DNA of 64,000 nucleotides from Carya illinoinensis. Its lineage: Eukaryota > Streptophyta > Magnoliopsida > Fagales > Juglandaceae. The stretch spans positions 7,676,501 to 7,740,500 of the forward strand of contig NC_056765.1 of the NCBI RefSeq assembly GCF_018687715.1, written 5' to 3'. This document shows, piece after piece, positions 9,116 to 20,708 of this stretch. The translations under genes were made by a program, and so were the position numbers. Position 1 is the first letter of the stretch. Each line of letters begins with the position of its first letter. Below the pieces are notes generated by a model. The model had not been told where the DNA came from and did no database searches. It saw nothing but the letters and a program-made list of their open reading frames with translations.

Positions 9116-12100
9116 TGTGACGCCCCCAAATTCCGTTTGGGATCGGACGAACATTTGAAGCGTCAAGACATGCAACACAAGGTTACCTGCCCCCGTTCAT
9201 GACATATAAGATGCAATAATCCTAACATGCATCTAACATTATGCAATATTCGCAGCGGATAATTTTTTTCTTTAGCAATACTATGCACTAAACTGAAATT
9301 ATCTCAATACTTAAAACATACTTCATACATAAAGATCCATTGAATAACTAAGATCACAGCACTATTCCAAAATAGTTATGATCCAATAGTACTGGAGATG
9401 CAACTCCATCGTACAAGTAGTAATTTAACTACTATATTAACACTAACGACGCACCGTCGTTCAGTCGACTGTATCTAGTTGGTCAGCTCCTGATCCTCCT
9501 TCAGGTCCTGTAACAAGATCTACCATTCGGGGGGAATGGTAGTTGGGACTACCACAGTGAGATTTGATTACAAATCTCAGCAAGTTAACAAAAAACTTCC
9601 ATACAGACTAATGATGCATAGATGACAGTAAAAGCATAAATGCATAATCAAATTCATAAGTAATTAAAGAATAACTTAGCATACAACATAGCATAATTGA
9701 CATAACTTAAATTGAAACATGAACTGAACTTGACTTAGCATGAACTTGCTCTGAAACTTGAATTAACATGAAAAATACATACTCCACAGTTGTTGTGACC
9801 CCATGTATTCTACACAAACTTGACTTAACATTAAAAATACATACTCCACAGTTGTTGTGGCCCCATGTATTCTACACAAACTTGACTTAACATAAAAAAT
9901 ACATACTCCACAGTTGTTGTGGCCCCATGTATTTTACGTATCACAATTGTAGTTAAATACATACTCCACAGTTGTTGTGGCCCCATGTATTCTACACAAA
10001 CTTGACTTAACATTTAAAAATACATACTCCACAGTTGTTGTGGCCCCATGTATTCTACACAAACTTGACTTAACATGAAAAATACATACTTCACAGTTGT
10101 TGTGGCCCCATGTATTTTACGCATCACAATTATAGTTAAATACATACTCCACAGTTGTTGTGGCCCCATGTATTCTACACATCATAATGTACTCAAAATG
10201 AAATGTGACTGGAATACGAAAGGACTGAAGTCCTGACGTAACATAACTTGACTTACATGTTAAAATGTTAAAATGTTAACATAACTTGACTTGATTAAAT
10301 ATGTATTTAAAATGTTAAATACATATTTAACATGACATATTTGCAACAGTGAATATTACATGACTTGACTTACATGTAATAGATGACATACTTAGCATGA
10401 CGTACTTGTAATGTACAGTAATACATAACAGAATATATTATGTAACAGATAAAAATTGATGACAGAATAAATTCTGTATAATAGACAATTACATGATAAC
10501 TTGACATGGCATGACACATATGATAACATACATACATACACTGTAGTTCTTTTACTTAGCACACATACACAATAGACTGCTAGTAAGTTAAAAGCTAATT
10601 TACCTCGATCTCCGCGTTTCTTATAAAACTTCAAGTGCGATCACGAGGAACTGTAATTAGTGATTCTAAAAGTTAGAACTAAATCACTAATAATTTGAAA
10701 TATGAAAAATACTAACTTAAAGAGTAAAATTTTCATTTTACTCTCTACATGTGGGAAAATGACCGTTTTACCCATAACTTAAGGATTTTGTATATTAATT
10801 CCAAAAGTTTCCAAAATTTACATTCCTCATGTAAATTTTGTTCTAAACTTAAATATCAACTCAGAAAAATTTAAAACAAAACACAACTATGGAAAACACA
10901 CTATGGCCGAAACATCCATAGGCCATTTCCCTTGATTTTTGTTGCAATTCCTTCCAACTTCAAAACTCATGCTTAAACCAAAATTTTACAACAAACATCT
11001 TCCAATTCTAAGTTCAAAACCATACTTAAAACATCCATTTAGAAAAAGCTAATAATTAATACCAAACTTTTTTTTGTAAAAAGTTTCAAGCACTTGAATC
11101 ACAAGTTTTGACCTTAAATCAAAACATCTCCAAGAATTTCAAAAATCAAATCTTACTTCTAACATATTCATAATATCATCCTAACATCAACCATGCTTTA
11201 AATCATCAAACTAAAGTCACCAAAATCACAAAATAAAATTTGGAGTTTTTTGGTTTTACACTTAGTCCAAAAACAGAAACTTTTTCCTCAACTAGTTTTG
11301 ATAAATCTCTTGATCTATGACTTATAAATATATGATCTTCAAACCAAACCATTACATGGTTTAAAAAGATGTCCTAAAACATATACAAGCTTCTAATTCA
11401 AGATCACATGGTTAGAAATTAATCAAAACATAAATTTAGCCAAGAATATCCACACTTTAGCTTATCTAAATATCTCTTTGCATAAAATTTCATATCTTTG
11501 AAACTAACATCAAATATCTTCAAAATAATAATATAACATGTATATAAGATACTTAGGATCCTCCAATAAAATTATTAAAGTCATTAGAATAGGTTTAGAC
11601 CACCAAAGAGTTAAACTTTCTCAAAACAGAAACTGTTTTTCCTCTTCCAGTTTCTAAGTTTCTAAATCTAAGAAAATCTTTCATCAAAACCTTTAATCAT
11701 GCAAAATCCTCAACCAATAGTCATATATACATGTTAACAATACTCCATAAAAATTTCGGACCAATATCTATCCATTAGCTTGGTCAAAAACTCCAAACTA
11801 TAACATACTCTCCAGATTCACGCCCAGAATGACCTTTCCATGGTTAAAAATACTTTTGACTGACCAAATGACCATGGAATGATACGAAAAATACATCTAC
11901 GGAAACTAGACTCAAAGAGGAACAACTTATATGAAGGAGACTTTATGATAAAACACTTACAACAGCTTCGAAATTGGCATGAAAAATAACTCCAAAAAGC
12001 TGTCCGAGAGAGAGTGTTTGGTATTCTTTCAATGGAAAGTGTAAATGAAGATAATTTCGTGGGGAGAGGTGGCTGGAGATAATTATGGATGAGATATGGA

Positions 12101-12606
12101 AGAGATGAGACTGGAGTTGAGAGTTGAGTGTAGTTTTCTCTTACCCAAAATATCTATAAAAGATTATCTCATAATATTCTATCCAATAGTATCTATAAAA
12201 AATCAACTTAAGATATTTTTATCTAATAATATCTATAAAAATCAACTCAAAATATTTTTACCCAATAATATTCATGAAAATTACCTCAAGATATTTCTTT
12301 TTATCCAATAATATCTACAGTTTTGAACATACGTTTTGTCCAAAAAATATGAAAAAATGTTATTGCGCCCATAAGACTTTAAATAGCCCTCCGAGTCTAA
12401 TGGCACAAACCATAATACATTTTGACACTTCTAACTATCTCCAATAATCAAAAACACATTTCTAATACCATAGTAAATAATAACACTAACTATGTAGTTA
12501 GACAAAAACCTATACGATTAATGGATTCGTGAAAACTTATGGGGTTTTCACGAGGTTCTTAAAGTTAATAGAAATTCCACAATTGAATTTCTAGCGGGCT
12601 GTTACA
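9116..12606. mobile_element. Large solo LTR (probably Ty3/gypsy), 3.49 kb
   Basis: It begins TGTGACGCCCCC and ends GGGCTGTTACA, so TG...CA with short inverted termini. It is flanked by the 5-bp direct repeat TTTAT (9111-9115 and 12607-12611). No second copy of the terminal sequence lies inside, and there are no gag or pol domains, so it reads as one LTR left by recombination. TGTRACGCCC starts and multi-kilobase LTRs are known in plant Ty3/gypsy chromoviruses of the Tekay type; the lineage is inferred. Flanking host sequence on both sides is similar T/C-rich leader-like DNA, consistent with insertion into one pre-existing region. Confidence 0.75.
9784..10190. repeat. Higher-order minisatellite in the solo LTR
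   Basis: CCACAGTTGTTGTG-type cores recur at about 9784, 9846, 9908, 9966, 10029, 10091 and 10149. Spacings run 62, 62, 58, 63, 62, 58, so a basic ~61-bp unit is organised as a ~182-bp trimer. Two units end in an ACACAAACTTGACTTAAC form and the third in a CACAATTGTAGTTAAA form. Confidence 0.85.
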
Positions 12607-13009
12607 TTTATCACTCTCGAAACTTACAAACCTAGAAGATTCTTTCCTTCCTCTCTGTGTTTCAAAATACGAAGCCCCAATCTGTATTTATCTCTGTCAA
12701 AACCCCTTCCTTCCTTCGGTTAGGGTTTCGAAGACGGTCTCTGTTCTTGATAGGCTGTGTTTATCTCTGTCAAAACCCCAATTTGTGTTTATCTCTGTTC
12801 TTGATAGGTTGGGTTTCGAAGCCCCAATATGTGTTTATCTCCGTCAAAACCCTCCCGAACACCCTCTCTTTGTTCGAGCAATTTCTCTCCCTCGATCTCC
12901 TTCCATTTCCCTTCCTCCCGAGTTCTCACCTCCCTCGAAGATGAGCTAGTAGAACTGCCGCCCTCATAACCCTAACCCAGCCCATTTCCCTTCATCCCGA
13001 AACCCTATA

Positions 13010-13078
13010 CCTAACCCCAACCCCAACCCTAACCCTAACCCTAACCTTAACCCTAACCCCAACCCCAAAACCCTAACC
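13010..13078. repeat. Interstitial telomere-like CCCTAA/CCCCAA tract
   Basis: Degenerate array of CCCTAA and CCCCAA hexamers. The usual plant telomere unit is CCCTAAA; here the period is six. It lies in T/C-rich DNA just before the copia insertion, possibly the leader region of the GRF gene of element A. Confidence 0.8.
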
Positions 13079-13239
13079 GAAATCATTGTTCTTCCACTTA
13101 TCGTCATCCCGAAACTCTAATCGTAGGAAAAGGTGATCAATGCACTTTGGAAGAAACTCACCCCTGTCCAATCCAGGTGGAAGGATAATATTTTTTTTAT
13201 TATTTTTGTATTATGCATTAGTTTCTCGTAGTCTATTAT

Positions 13240-14641
13240 TGTTGAACCCAAGATTTTAAGTTTTGTGTAATTATATATTTACACGTGGATTTTGATGATA
13301 ACAAATGAATTCAAAGAATAAAGAAGTTTCAAGCTCAAGTTGTCTACACAATGAAGTCAAGCACATCAAGGAAACAAGCATGAGCAAGAAGGGAACAAGT
13401 TCACATTAAAATTATAGAGTAATGTTGTAAATCTCTTCAAAATTCGAAATTAGGATTAATGCTCAAAATTAATATTTTATCATAAAGCATTAAAATACAT
13501 TTTCCACATGTGCATGAATATTTTTGAAAATTAAATTTGAAAATTTTGAAAGATGATTGATTGTCATTTTTTGCATGTGCATGCCTTGATTAAAGGGTTG
13601 AACTTTGAAAATATTAAAGATGATTGATTGTCATCTTTCACATGTGCATGTTTTATTTGAATATTTTCAAAAGTGATTGATGCTTTTTTAGACTTATACA
13701 AAAAGTAAAAGATTAGGTTTGAATTTTTTGAAAATGAAAGTGTGCTCATTTTATCATATGCCAAAAGTAAAATATTAGGTTTGATTTTTTTGAAAAAGTG
13801 AATGATGTTGTCTTTGACAATTAAAAAAGAAGAACCTTTTATTTGAATTCTTTGAAAAAGTGAGTGATGTTGTCTTTGACAATTGAAAAAGAAGAACCTT
13901 TTATTTGAATTCTTTGAAAAAGTGAATGATGTTGTCTTTGACAATTGAAAAAGAAGAACCTTTTATTTGAATTTTTTGAAAAAGCGAATGATGTTGTTTT
14001 TGACATGTGAATCTTTTTAAATTTGAATATGAAGTCTCATATGCCTATAAATAGATCATTTGAGAGCTTCACATTCACAACACCAAGAGCATACAACATT
14101 CATTCAAAGCTTTCATTCTCTCTTCTCTAAGCATTAAGCCTTAATCCTTGTTCATTTTGAGAGATATAGTTTGCACTGTATTGTTCTTATTTCACTCATT
14201 GATGAGTGTTTTCTGATAACCTACCCACTATCAGCTTTTGTATCAGAAAAAGGATGTGTATAACCCTTGTGTGTGTAGAAAGTATTCTACACGGAGAATA
14301 GTTGAATCACCACGTGTAAGGTGATTGCAAGTGTAGAGGGTGTTCTACACGGATCCTTTGTAGCGGTGTTGTTCAAAGGTGTAATAGGTTTCTATCTCCA
14401 CCTGAAGGAGGTTGAATAGTGAATTTGGGAATCCTCAAGGGGTAGCTTGAGGCGAGGACGTAGGCAGTGGGGCCGAACCTCGTTAACATACTGAGTTTGC
14501 TTCTCTCTTACCCTTACTCTTTATATTTATTGTTATTTCATATTTTGTTTATATTTTATATTATATATTTAATTTATAATTGTTATTTTTTTTAATACAA
14601 CTCAATTCACCCCCCCTCTTGTGTTAGTCATTTGGGCAACA
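13240..14641 (+). repeat. 5' LTR of the copia element
   Basis: Runs TGTTGAACCC...GGGCAACA. It contains a ~60-bp tandem repeat (about 13791-14010) and a CTATAAATAG TATA box near 14045-14054, the likely start region for the genomic RNA. The 126-residue antisense frame inside it is only a shadow of the tandem repeat. Confidence 0.93.
14043..14055 (+). promoter_or_regulatory. TATA box of the 5' LTR
   Basis: GCCTATAAATAG is a strong plant TATA match at the expected place in an LTR, between U3 and R. The 3' LTR has the same box near 21513. Confidence 0.6.
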
Positions 14642-14642
14642 A

Positions 14643-14655
14643 TTGGTATCAGAGC
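14643..14655 (+). promoter_or_regulatory. Primer binding site (initiator tRNA-Met type)
   Basis: TTGGTATCAGAGC directly follows the 5' LTR and matches the 3' end complement of plant initiator tRNA-Met, the usual copia primer. An extended copy, AATTGGTATCAGAGCTA, recurs at 14831-14847. Confidence 0.9.
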
Positions 14656-14890
14656 TAGTTGACCTGTACTGTTCATACAGGCAGATCACTCATGGGAACT
14701 CTCGCTTGTGACTGTGTCACCGAAGCAAGACTCTCCGACCATGAGTGACGGTGCACCGGTAGAGACGGTGGCCGGCTAGTCTGATAGGTACAATTGTTAG
14801 GTGACATAGGTGCGGCCTATGATCAGTAACAATTGGTATCAGAGCTAAGAGCTCTATTATAAGATTAACTATCTTTTGAGTTAAGATCTT

Positions 14891-16524
14891 ATGGTTAACA
14901 TTGCAGCTTCATTTGGTGAAGGTCAATCTAGTAGTCGGCCTCCACTCTTTTGTGGAGATAATTACTCATTCTGGAAAGTTAGAATGAGAATATTTCTTCA
15001 AGCTCAAGGTAGAGAAATATGGAAATATATTGTAAATGGACCTTATATTCCAACAAAAGTGGTTGGTGGAGTAAAGGTCAAAAAGGAAGAAGAAGAGTTT
15101 GATCGTGAAGACGATAGACTTTATACTTTAAATTTAACTGCTATGAATTTATTATATAATGCTCTTAATAGAAATGAGTTTAATAGAATAATGAATTGCG
15201 CTACGGCAAAGGAAATTTGGGATAACTTGGAAGTAACTTATGAAGGAACTTCGCAAGTCAAGGAATCAAAAATTTATATTCTTACTCATGAATATGAAAT
15301 GTTTAAGATGAATGATGATGAATCTATTTCTAGTATGCACACTCGTTTTACTAACATCATAAACAGCTTGACAGCTCTTGGCAAAATTTATTCCAAGGTG
15401 GAGATAGTAAGAAAAATTCTCAACTCTTTGCCAAAACGTTGGGAATCAAAAGTTACAGCGATTCTTGAAGCTAGAGACCTCAAGAAGCTTGAAGTCAATG
15501 AACTCATCGGGTCACTTATCACCCATGAGTACACATTGAAAAGAGGAGAAGAAGAAGGAAAGCCAAAGAAGAGCTTAGCACTTAAAGCTGTTCCTCATGA
15601 AAGTGAAAGTGATGAAGATGAGGAAAATGACGATAAAGATGAAGAAGTTGCGATGATAACAAGAAGAATTCAGAGGTTCTTGAAGAAAAATAGAACTCCT
15701 CCGAGGAAATCCTTCAACAAGTTTTCCAAGAAAGATTCAGGTAAAAATGACACTTTAATTTGTTATAAATGCAATAAACCTGGTCATATCAAGCCAGATT
15801 GTCCTCTACTAAAGAAAGATCGAAACAAGGGCAAGAAAGCAATGAAAGCTACATGGGATGATGATTCAAGTAGCTCAGATAGTGAAGCAAGCAATGAAGA
15901 ATCAGCAAATCTTTGTCTTATGGCTAAAGATGACATTGAGGTAACAAATCTTGATAATATTGAAAATCCTTCATATGAAGAATTGCAAAATGTTTTATAA
16001 GAGGTATATGAGGATTTTGAAAAATGGGTATCAAGTATACTGCTTTGAAAAAGAAAAATTCTTCTTTAACAAACGAAATTGAAATTTTAAGAAAAGAAAG
16101 TATCATTTTAAAAGATGAAAATCTTGAATTGAATAAGAAGAAAACCGATTTAGAAAATATTGTTGAAAACTTTACGAATGGAAAAAGAAATTTTGAAAAA
16201 CTTCTTGGTAGTCAAAGATGTGTTTTTGACAAGGCAGGTTTGGGATATATGCCAAAACAAAAATACAAACCTTATAAAAATTTCTTTGATAAACATTCTA
16301 CATCAAAGACTAATATTCAAAATTCTTTTCATAAAAATAATTTTGTCAAAAAAGGATATTATTATAATCATTCAAGTTTTTCATATATGTCACATGCTAT
16401 TTGCAATTTTTGTAATAGAAATGGTCATAATTATCATACTTGTCCTATTAGAAGAAATCATACAATGACTATTAGGGCCATATGGGTACCTAAAAATCTT
16501 GTTTCTTCTAATACTAATAAATAA
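14891..16524 (+). pseudogene. Copia gag region, broken
   Basis: The first open part (14891-16000, 369 residues) is a UBN2/gag domain with a CCHC zinc knuckle CYKCNKPGHIKPDC near its end and an acidic tail. It stops at a TAA, then the frame shifts by one near 16020. A second part (16024-16524) has a heptad-rich coiled coil and a second knuckle, CNFCNRNGHNYHTC. Related copia elements have both parts in one frame, so the TAA and the shift are damage. Gag packages the element RNA into particles in the cytoplasm. Confidence 0.85.
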
Positions 16525-16582
16525 AGGACCCAAAGAACTTGGGTACCAAGAAAAATCATTTTAATTGTTTTTATAGGTATGC

Positions 16583-19500
16583 ATGAAGTCATCCACAAGC
16601 AAAAATAAGTGGTTTTTAGATAGTGGATGTTCAAGACACATGACGGGAGACAAGACTAAGTTCTTTGATCTAAAATCTAAAGAAGATGGACATGTGACAT
16701 TTGGAGACAACTCGAAAGGGAAGATCGTGGGAATAGGTAAAATTGGTAATGAATCTTCTCTCATAATTGAAGATGTTCTACTTGTTGAAGGTTTAAAACA
16801 TAATCTTTTGAGCATAAGTCAATCATGTGATAAAGGATTTACAGGTACTTTTAAAATGGATAAATGCATTATTTTGAATGATCATGATTGTAATATTTGT
16901 TTTATTGCTTTTAGAAACAATAATGTTTATACAATTGATTTTGAAGAAATTACCTCACAAGATGCTATTTGCTTTTCAGCTCAAAATGAAACTAGTTGGT
17001 TATGGCATAGAAGATTAGGTCATGCCAACATGGAACTTATTTCCAAACTTTCAAAAAATGATCTTGTGAGAGGTTTACCAAAAACATTTTTTCTTAAAGA
17101 CAAAATTTGTGATGCATGTCAATTTGGTAAACAAACAAAAGCTTCTTTTAAAACTAAGAAACATATTTCCACTACTAGACCATTGCAACTGATACACATG
17201 GATCTTTTTGGACCAAATAGATTTGCAAGTTTAGGAGGAAAATATTATGCATTTGTTATTGTTGATGATTTCTCTAGATATACTTGGGTCATCTTTCTTG
17301 CTCATAAAGATGAGGCACATAATGCCTTTACCAAGTTATGCAAGAGAATTCAAAATGAAAAGGGCTATACTATTTCAAGTATCCGAAGTGATAGGGGAAA
17401 AGAGTTTGTTAATAAAAATATTGAAATATTTTGTGATGAAAACGGTTTTGTGCATAATTTTTCTGCTCCTCGAACTCCTCAACAAAATGGGGTAGTAGAG
17501 AGGAAAAATAGATCTCTTCAAGAGATGGCAAGAACAATGCTCAATGAGAACAACTTGCCTAGTCATTTTTGAGCCGAAGCGGTAAGTACTGCATGTTATG
17601 TTATAAATAGAGTTATGCTAAGGTCTAAGTTAGATAAAACCCCCTATGAGCTTTGGAATGAGAAAAAGCCCAACATTGGTTACTTTCATGTATTTGGATG
17701 CAAATGTTTTATTTTAAATGACAGGGATAATTTAGGCAAGTTTGATGCAAAATCTGATGAAGGTATCTTTCTCGGGTATTCTACTAATAGTAAAGCTTAT
17801 AGAGTATTCAATAAAAAGACTTTGACTGTACAAGAATCTATGCATGTAATATTTGATGAATCTAATTCTTCACTCTCTAAGAAATCTATTGATGAAGAAG
17901 CAGGAGGTATAAATAATACGGAAAGTCTCAATCTCAACAAAGAGAAAACAATAGAGGAAGTTCAACATGAAGCCATCAGGAAAGATCATCAAAATTTAAT
18001 ACAAGATGCAACCAAACAGTGGAAATTTGTGAAAGATCATCCAGTGGAACAAATTTTGGGAGAACCTTCACAAGGTGTAAGTACTCGATCATCTCTTAGA
18101 AATATTTGCAATCATACTGCTTTTCTATCTTAAATTGAACCAAAAAATATTGATGACGCACTTCTTGATGAATCTTGGATTCTAGCTATGCAAGAAGAGT
18201 TGAATCAATTTGAAAGAAATGATGTTTGGACACTTGTTCCTAGACCCAAAAATTATACTATTATTGGAACAAAATGGGTTTTTAGAAACAAGAAAGATGA
18301 GTCCGGAGTCATTACTAGAAATAAGACTCGACTTGTAGCCTAAGGTTTTAATCAAGAAGAAGGAATCGATTATGATGAGACATATGCACCTGTCGCAAGA
18401 TTAGAAGCTATTCGAATGCTACTTGCATATGCTTGTTATAAAGATTTCAAACTTTTTCAAATGGATGTTAAAAGTGCTTTCTTAAATGGTTTTATAAATG
18501 AAGAGGTATATGTTGAGCAACCTCCAGGTTTTGAAAATCATATTTCTCCAAATCATGTTTTCAAACTCACAAAAGCACTATATGGACTTAAACAAGCTCC
18601 TAGAGCTTGGTACGAAAGACTTAGTGGTTTCTTGATTGAAAAAGGTTTTTCAAGAGGAAAAATCAACACAACTCTTTTCATTAAATATGAAAATGATGAT
18701 ATTCTTTTGATTAAGATTTATGTTGATGATATAATATTCGGTGCTACTAATGAAAATATGTGTCAAGTTTTTGCTAAGACTATGCAGGAAGAATTTGAGA
18801 TGAGCATGATGGGTGAACTTACATACTTTCTCGGATTGCAAATTAAGCAAGCAAAAAGTGGAACATTCATCAATCAATCAAAATATATTAAGGAATTACT
18901 GAAAAAGTTTGGGATGGAAAATGCTAAGGAAATTGGAACACCAATGAGCCCATCAACTAAACTTGATAAAGATGAATCCAGTAAGCCAGTTGACTCGAAG
19001 ATATATCGAGGTATGATTGGTAGCTTATTATATTTAACAGCCAGTAGACCAGATATTATGTTTAGTGTGTGCTTATGTGCACGCTTTCAATCATCTCCAA
19101 AAGAATCACATTTAATTGCAGTTAAACGCATTCTTAGATATCTTAGTGGTACAATTAACCTAGGGTTATGGTACCCTAAGCACACATCTTTCGATCTAAT
19201 CAGCTACACAGATGCAGATTATGCTGGCTGTAAAATAGATCGAAAAAGCACTAGTGGAGCATGCCATTTCTTAGGTCATGCATTAGTTTCCTGGTTCAGT
19301 AAAAAACAAAATTCTGTTGCACTATCTACTGCTGAGGCAGAATATGTTACTGCGGGTAGTTGTTGTGCTCAAGTTCTCTACATGAAACAACAACTTGAAG
19401 ATTTTAAACTCAAGTATAATCACATTTCAATCAAATGAGATAATACAAGTGCTATAAATCTTTCAAAGAACCCAATATAACATTCTAGAACTAAGCATAT

Positions 19501-19672
19501 TGAAATAAGATATCATTTTCTTCGAGATCATGTGCAGAAAGGCGATATAGTACTAGAATTCACAAACACACACGATCAGTTAGCAGATATTTTCACAAAA
19601 CCTTTACCAGAAGATAGATTATGTATGATCAGAAGAGAAATAGGTATGATGCATGCTATGAATATCTCTTGA
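16583..19672 (+). pseudogene. Copia pol (protease-integrase-RT-RNase H), broken
   Basis: One reading frame carries all pol domains in copia order. Protease: WFLDSGCSRHMTG at the start. GAG-pre-integrase: LWHRRLGHAN. Integrase core: Asp in the HMDLFGPN block, Asp in RSDRGKEF, and Glu in PQQNGVVERKNR. Reverse transcriptase: FQMDVKSAFLNG, LYGLKQAPRAWY and YVDDIIFG. RNase H: YTDADYAGC and a LSTAEAEY block. Five in-frame stops interrupt it, at 17570 (TGA), 18131 (TAA), 18341 (TAA), 19436 (TGA) and 19478 (TAA). Four are explained by C-to-T or G-to-A change of a Gln or Trp codon, the pattern of methyl-cytosine decay. The enzyme would copy the RNA and insert the cDNA if intact. Confidence 0.92.
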
Positions 19673-19720
19673 AAGATAGACGAGAATCAATAAAAATAGA
19701 GATAGATTTTTTAAATACTT

Positions 19721-20158
19721 TTACATAAACTTGAGATTCTTAGCCTCATGTTTGAGACGCTCATTCTCTTCATACAATATCATGTAATTTTTATTCATGG
19801 GAACCGGCAAGCGGAATGAAGAATCTAATAAAGATTTCAACTGTTTATTCTTCTACCGAATGATTCCTTCCCTTGTATGAGACTCTTGAACAATTCGTTG
19901 AAGTACAACAATTTGTTCTTTGAGCCTTTCAACTTCATGATTTTTGGCTTGTAGCCGCTGAGAAAAAGCAACAATAGAGGAAGAGTAGCGAGTCCCAAGA
20001 CTCACCAAGTCATAAATAGCGTCAGAATCTGACTTATTAGTCAGATTATTATTTTCTTGCTGCAACATGGCACCAATGGCAGCTGCAGAAAGGACAGGAG
20101 GTTGAGATGCAGAATGGCTCATGGATGGATCTAGAGAAATGTTAAAAGAATGAGCCAT
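19721..20158 (-). CDS. Antisense coiled-coil ORF inside the copia element
   Basis: On the strand opposite gag-pol, between pol and the 3' LTR, a frame of 101 codons starts MAHSFNISLDPS and reaches a TAG at 19855-19853. It then continues open for 43 more codons to a TAA at 19723-19721. The protein is Ser-rich at the N-terminus, then strongly heptad-like (QRLQAKNHEVERLKEQIVVLQ and EENERLKHEAKNLK). A TATAAAA box lies about 100 bp upstream on the same strand. No known domain is recognised. Additional antisense ORFs are known in some plant retrotransposons, notably Tat-lineage Ty3 elements; one in a copia element is unusual. The TAG suggests this copy is damaged or ends early. Confidence 0.45.
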
Positions 20159-20257
20159 TGAGAAAAGAATAGAAGGCTTAAAACGAGAATACTAAAGGAA
20201 TGCAGATGAGTTATAGAGATGAAAACTTGATGCGGATTGGATGAACTTCAGGACTGA

Positions 20258-20264
20258 TTTTATA
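20258..20264 (-). promoter_or_regulatory. TATA box for the antisense ORF
   Basis: Minus-strand context CTCTATAAAATC is a near-ideal plant TATA box. It lies ~100 bp upstream of the antisense ATG at 20158, leaving a ~70-nt leader if the start is ~30 bp downstream. Confidence 0.45.
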
Positions 20265-20693
20265 GAGATAGCATAAAGAATAAGACAAGATATCATCCAA
20301 GTCAAAGAGCAATGTATTTTTTCCGATCGGTGAAAATGACATTTTTTTAGAAACTCGGAGCCTTCAATCTCGTTTGTCAACAACATCAGACGATTTTTTC
20401 AAATCTCTAGCCGCACTTGTCGGGTCACGGACGGATGAAATTTATTTATTTATCTACAGTGTCTACTAACGCACCGTTTTCTTCAGGTCAATTTACTTGT
20501 TGCGGATCCTTTTTAATTATGCCAAAAGGGGGAGAAGTGTTATACTAGAACATTAACATTGTTTGAATTGCTAAACTTATTATATATATTTGGAATTATA
20601 TTTATACTTTTGCTTGAAAAACTAACGCATATTCTCAGGGGGAGTTTAAGTATTAATACAGGTTTCAGGTTCTATCAAGTATTTGTCATCATC

Positions 20694-20707
20694 AAAAAAG
20701 GGGGAGA
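20694..20707 (+). promoter_or_regulatory. Polypurine tract of the copia element
   Basis: AAAAAAGGGGGAGA lies one base before the 3' LTR and primes plus-strand synthesis. A similar AAAAGGGGGAGA lies ~170 bp upstream near 20524. Confidence 0.9.
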
Positions 20708-20708
20708 T

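Noticed and set aside
9831..10013. 60-residue frame with repeated LSQVCVEYMGPQQLW
   Set aside because: Translation of the minisatellite in the solo LTR.
13235..13239. 5-bp target duplication for the copia element
   Set aside because: Left flank ATTAT and right flank TATTC do not match; only a four-base TATT similarity with a shift exists.
13564..13944. 126-residue antisense frame, repeated at 21033-21413
   Set aside because: It lies in the LTR 60-bp tandem repeat, appears in both LTRs for that reason alone, and shows no domain.
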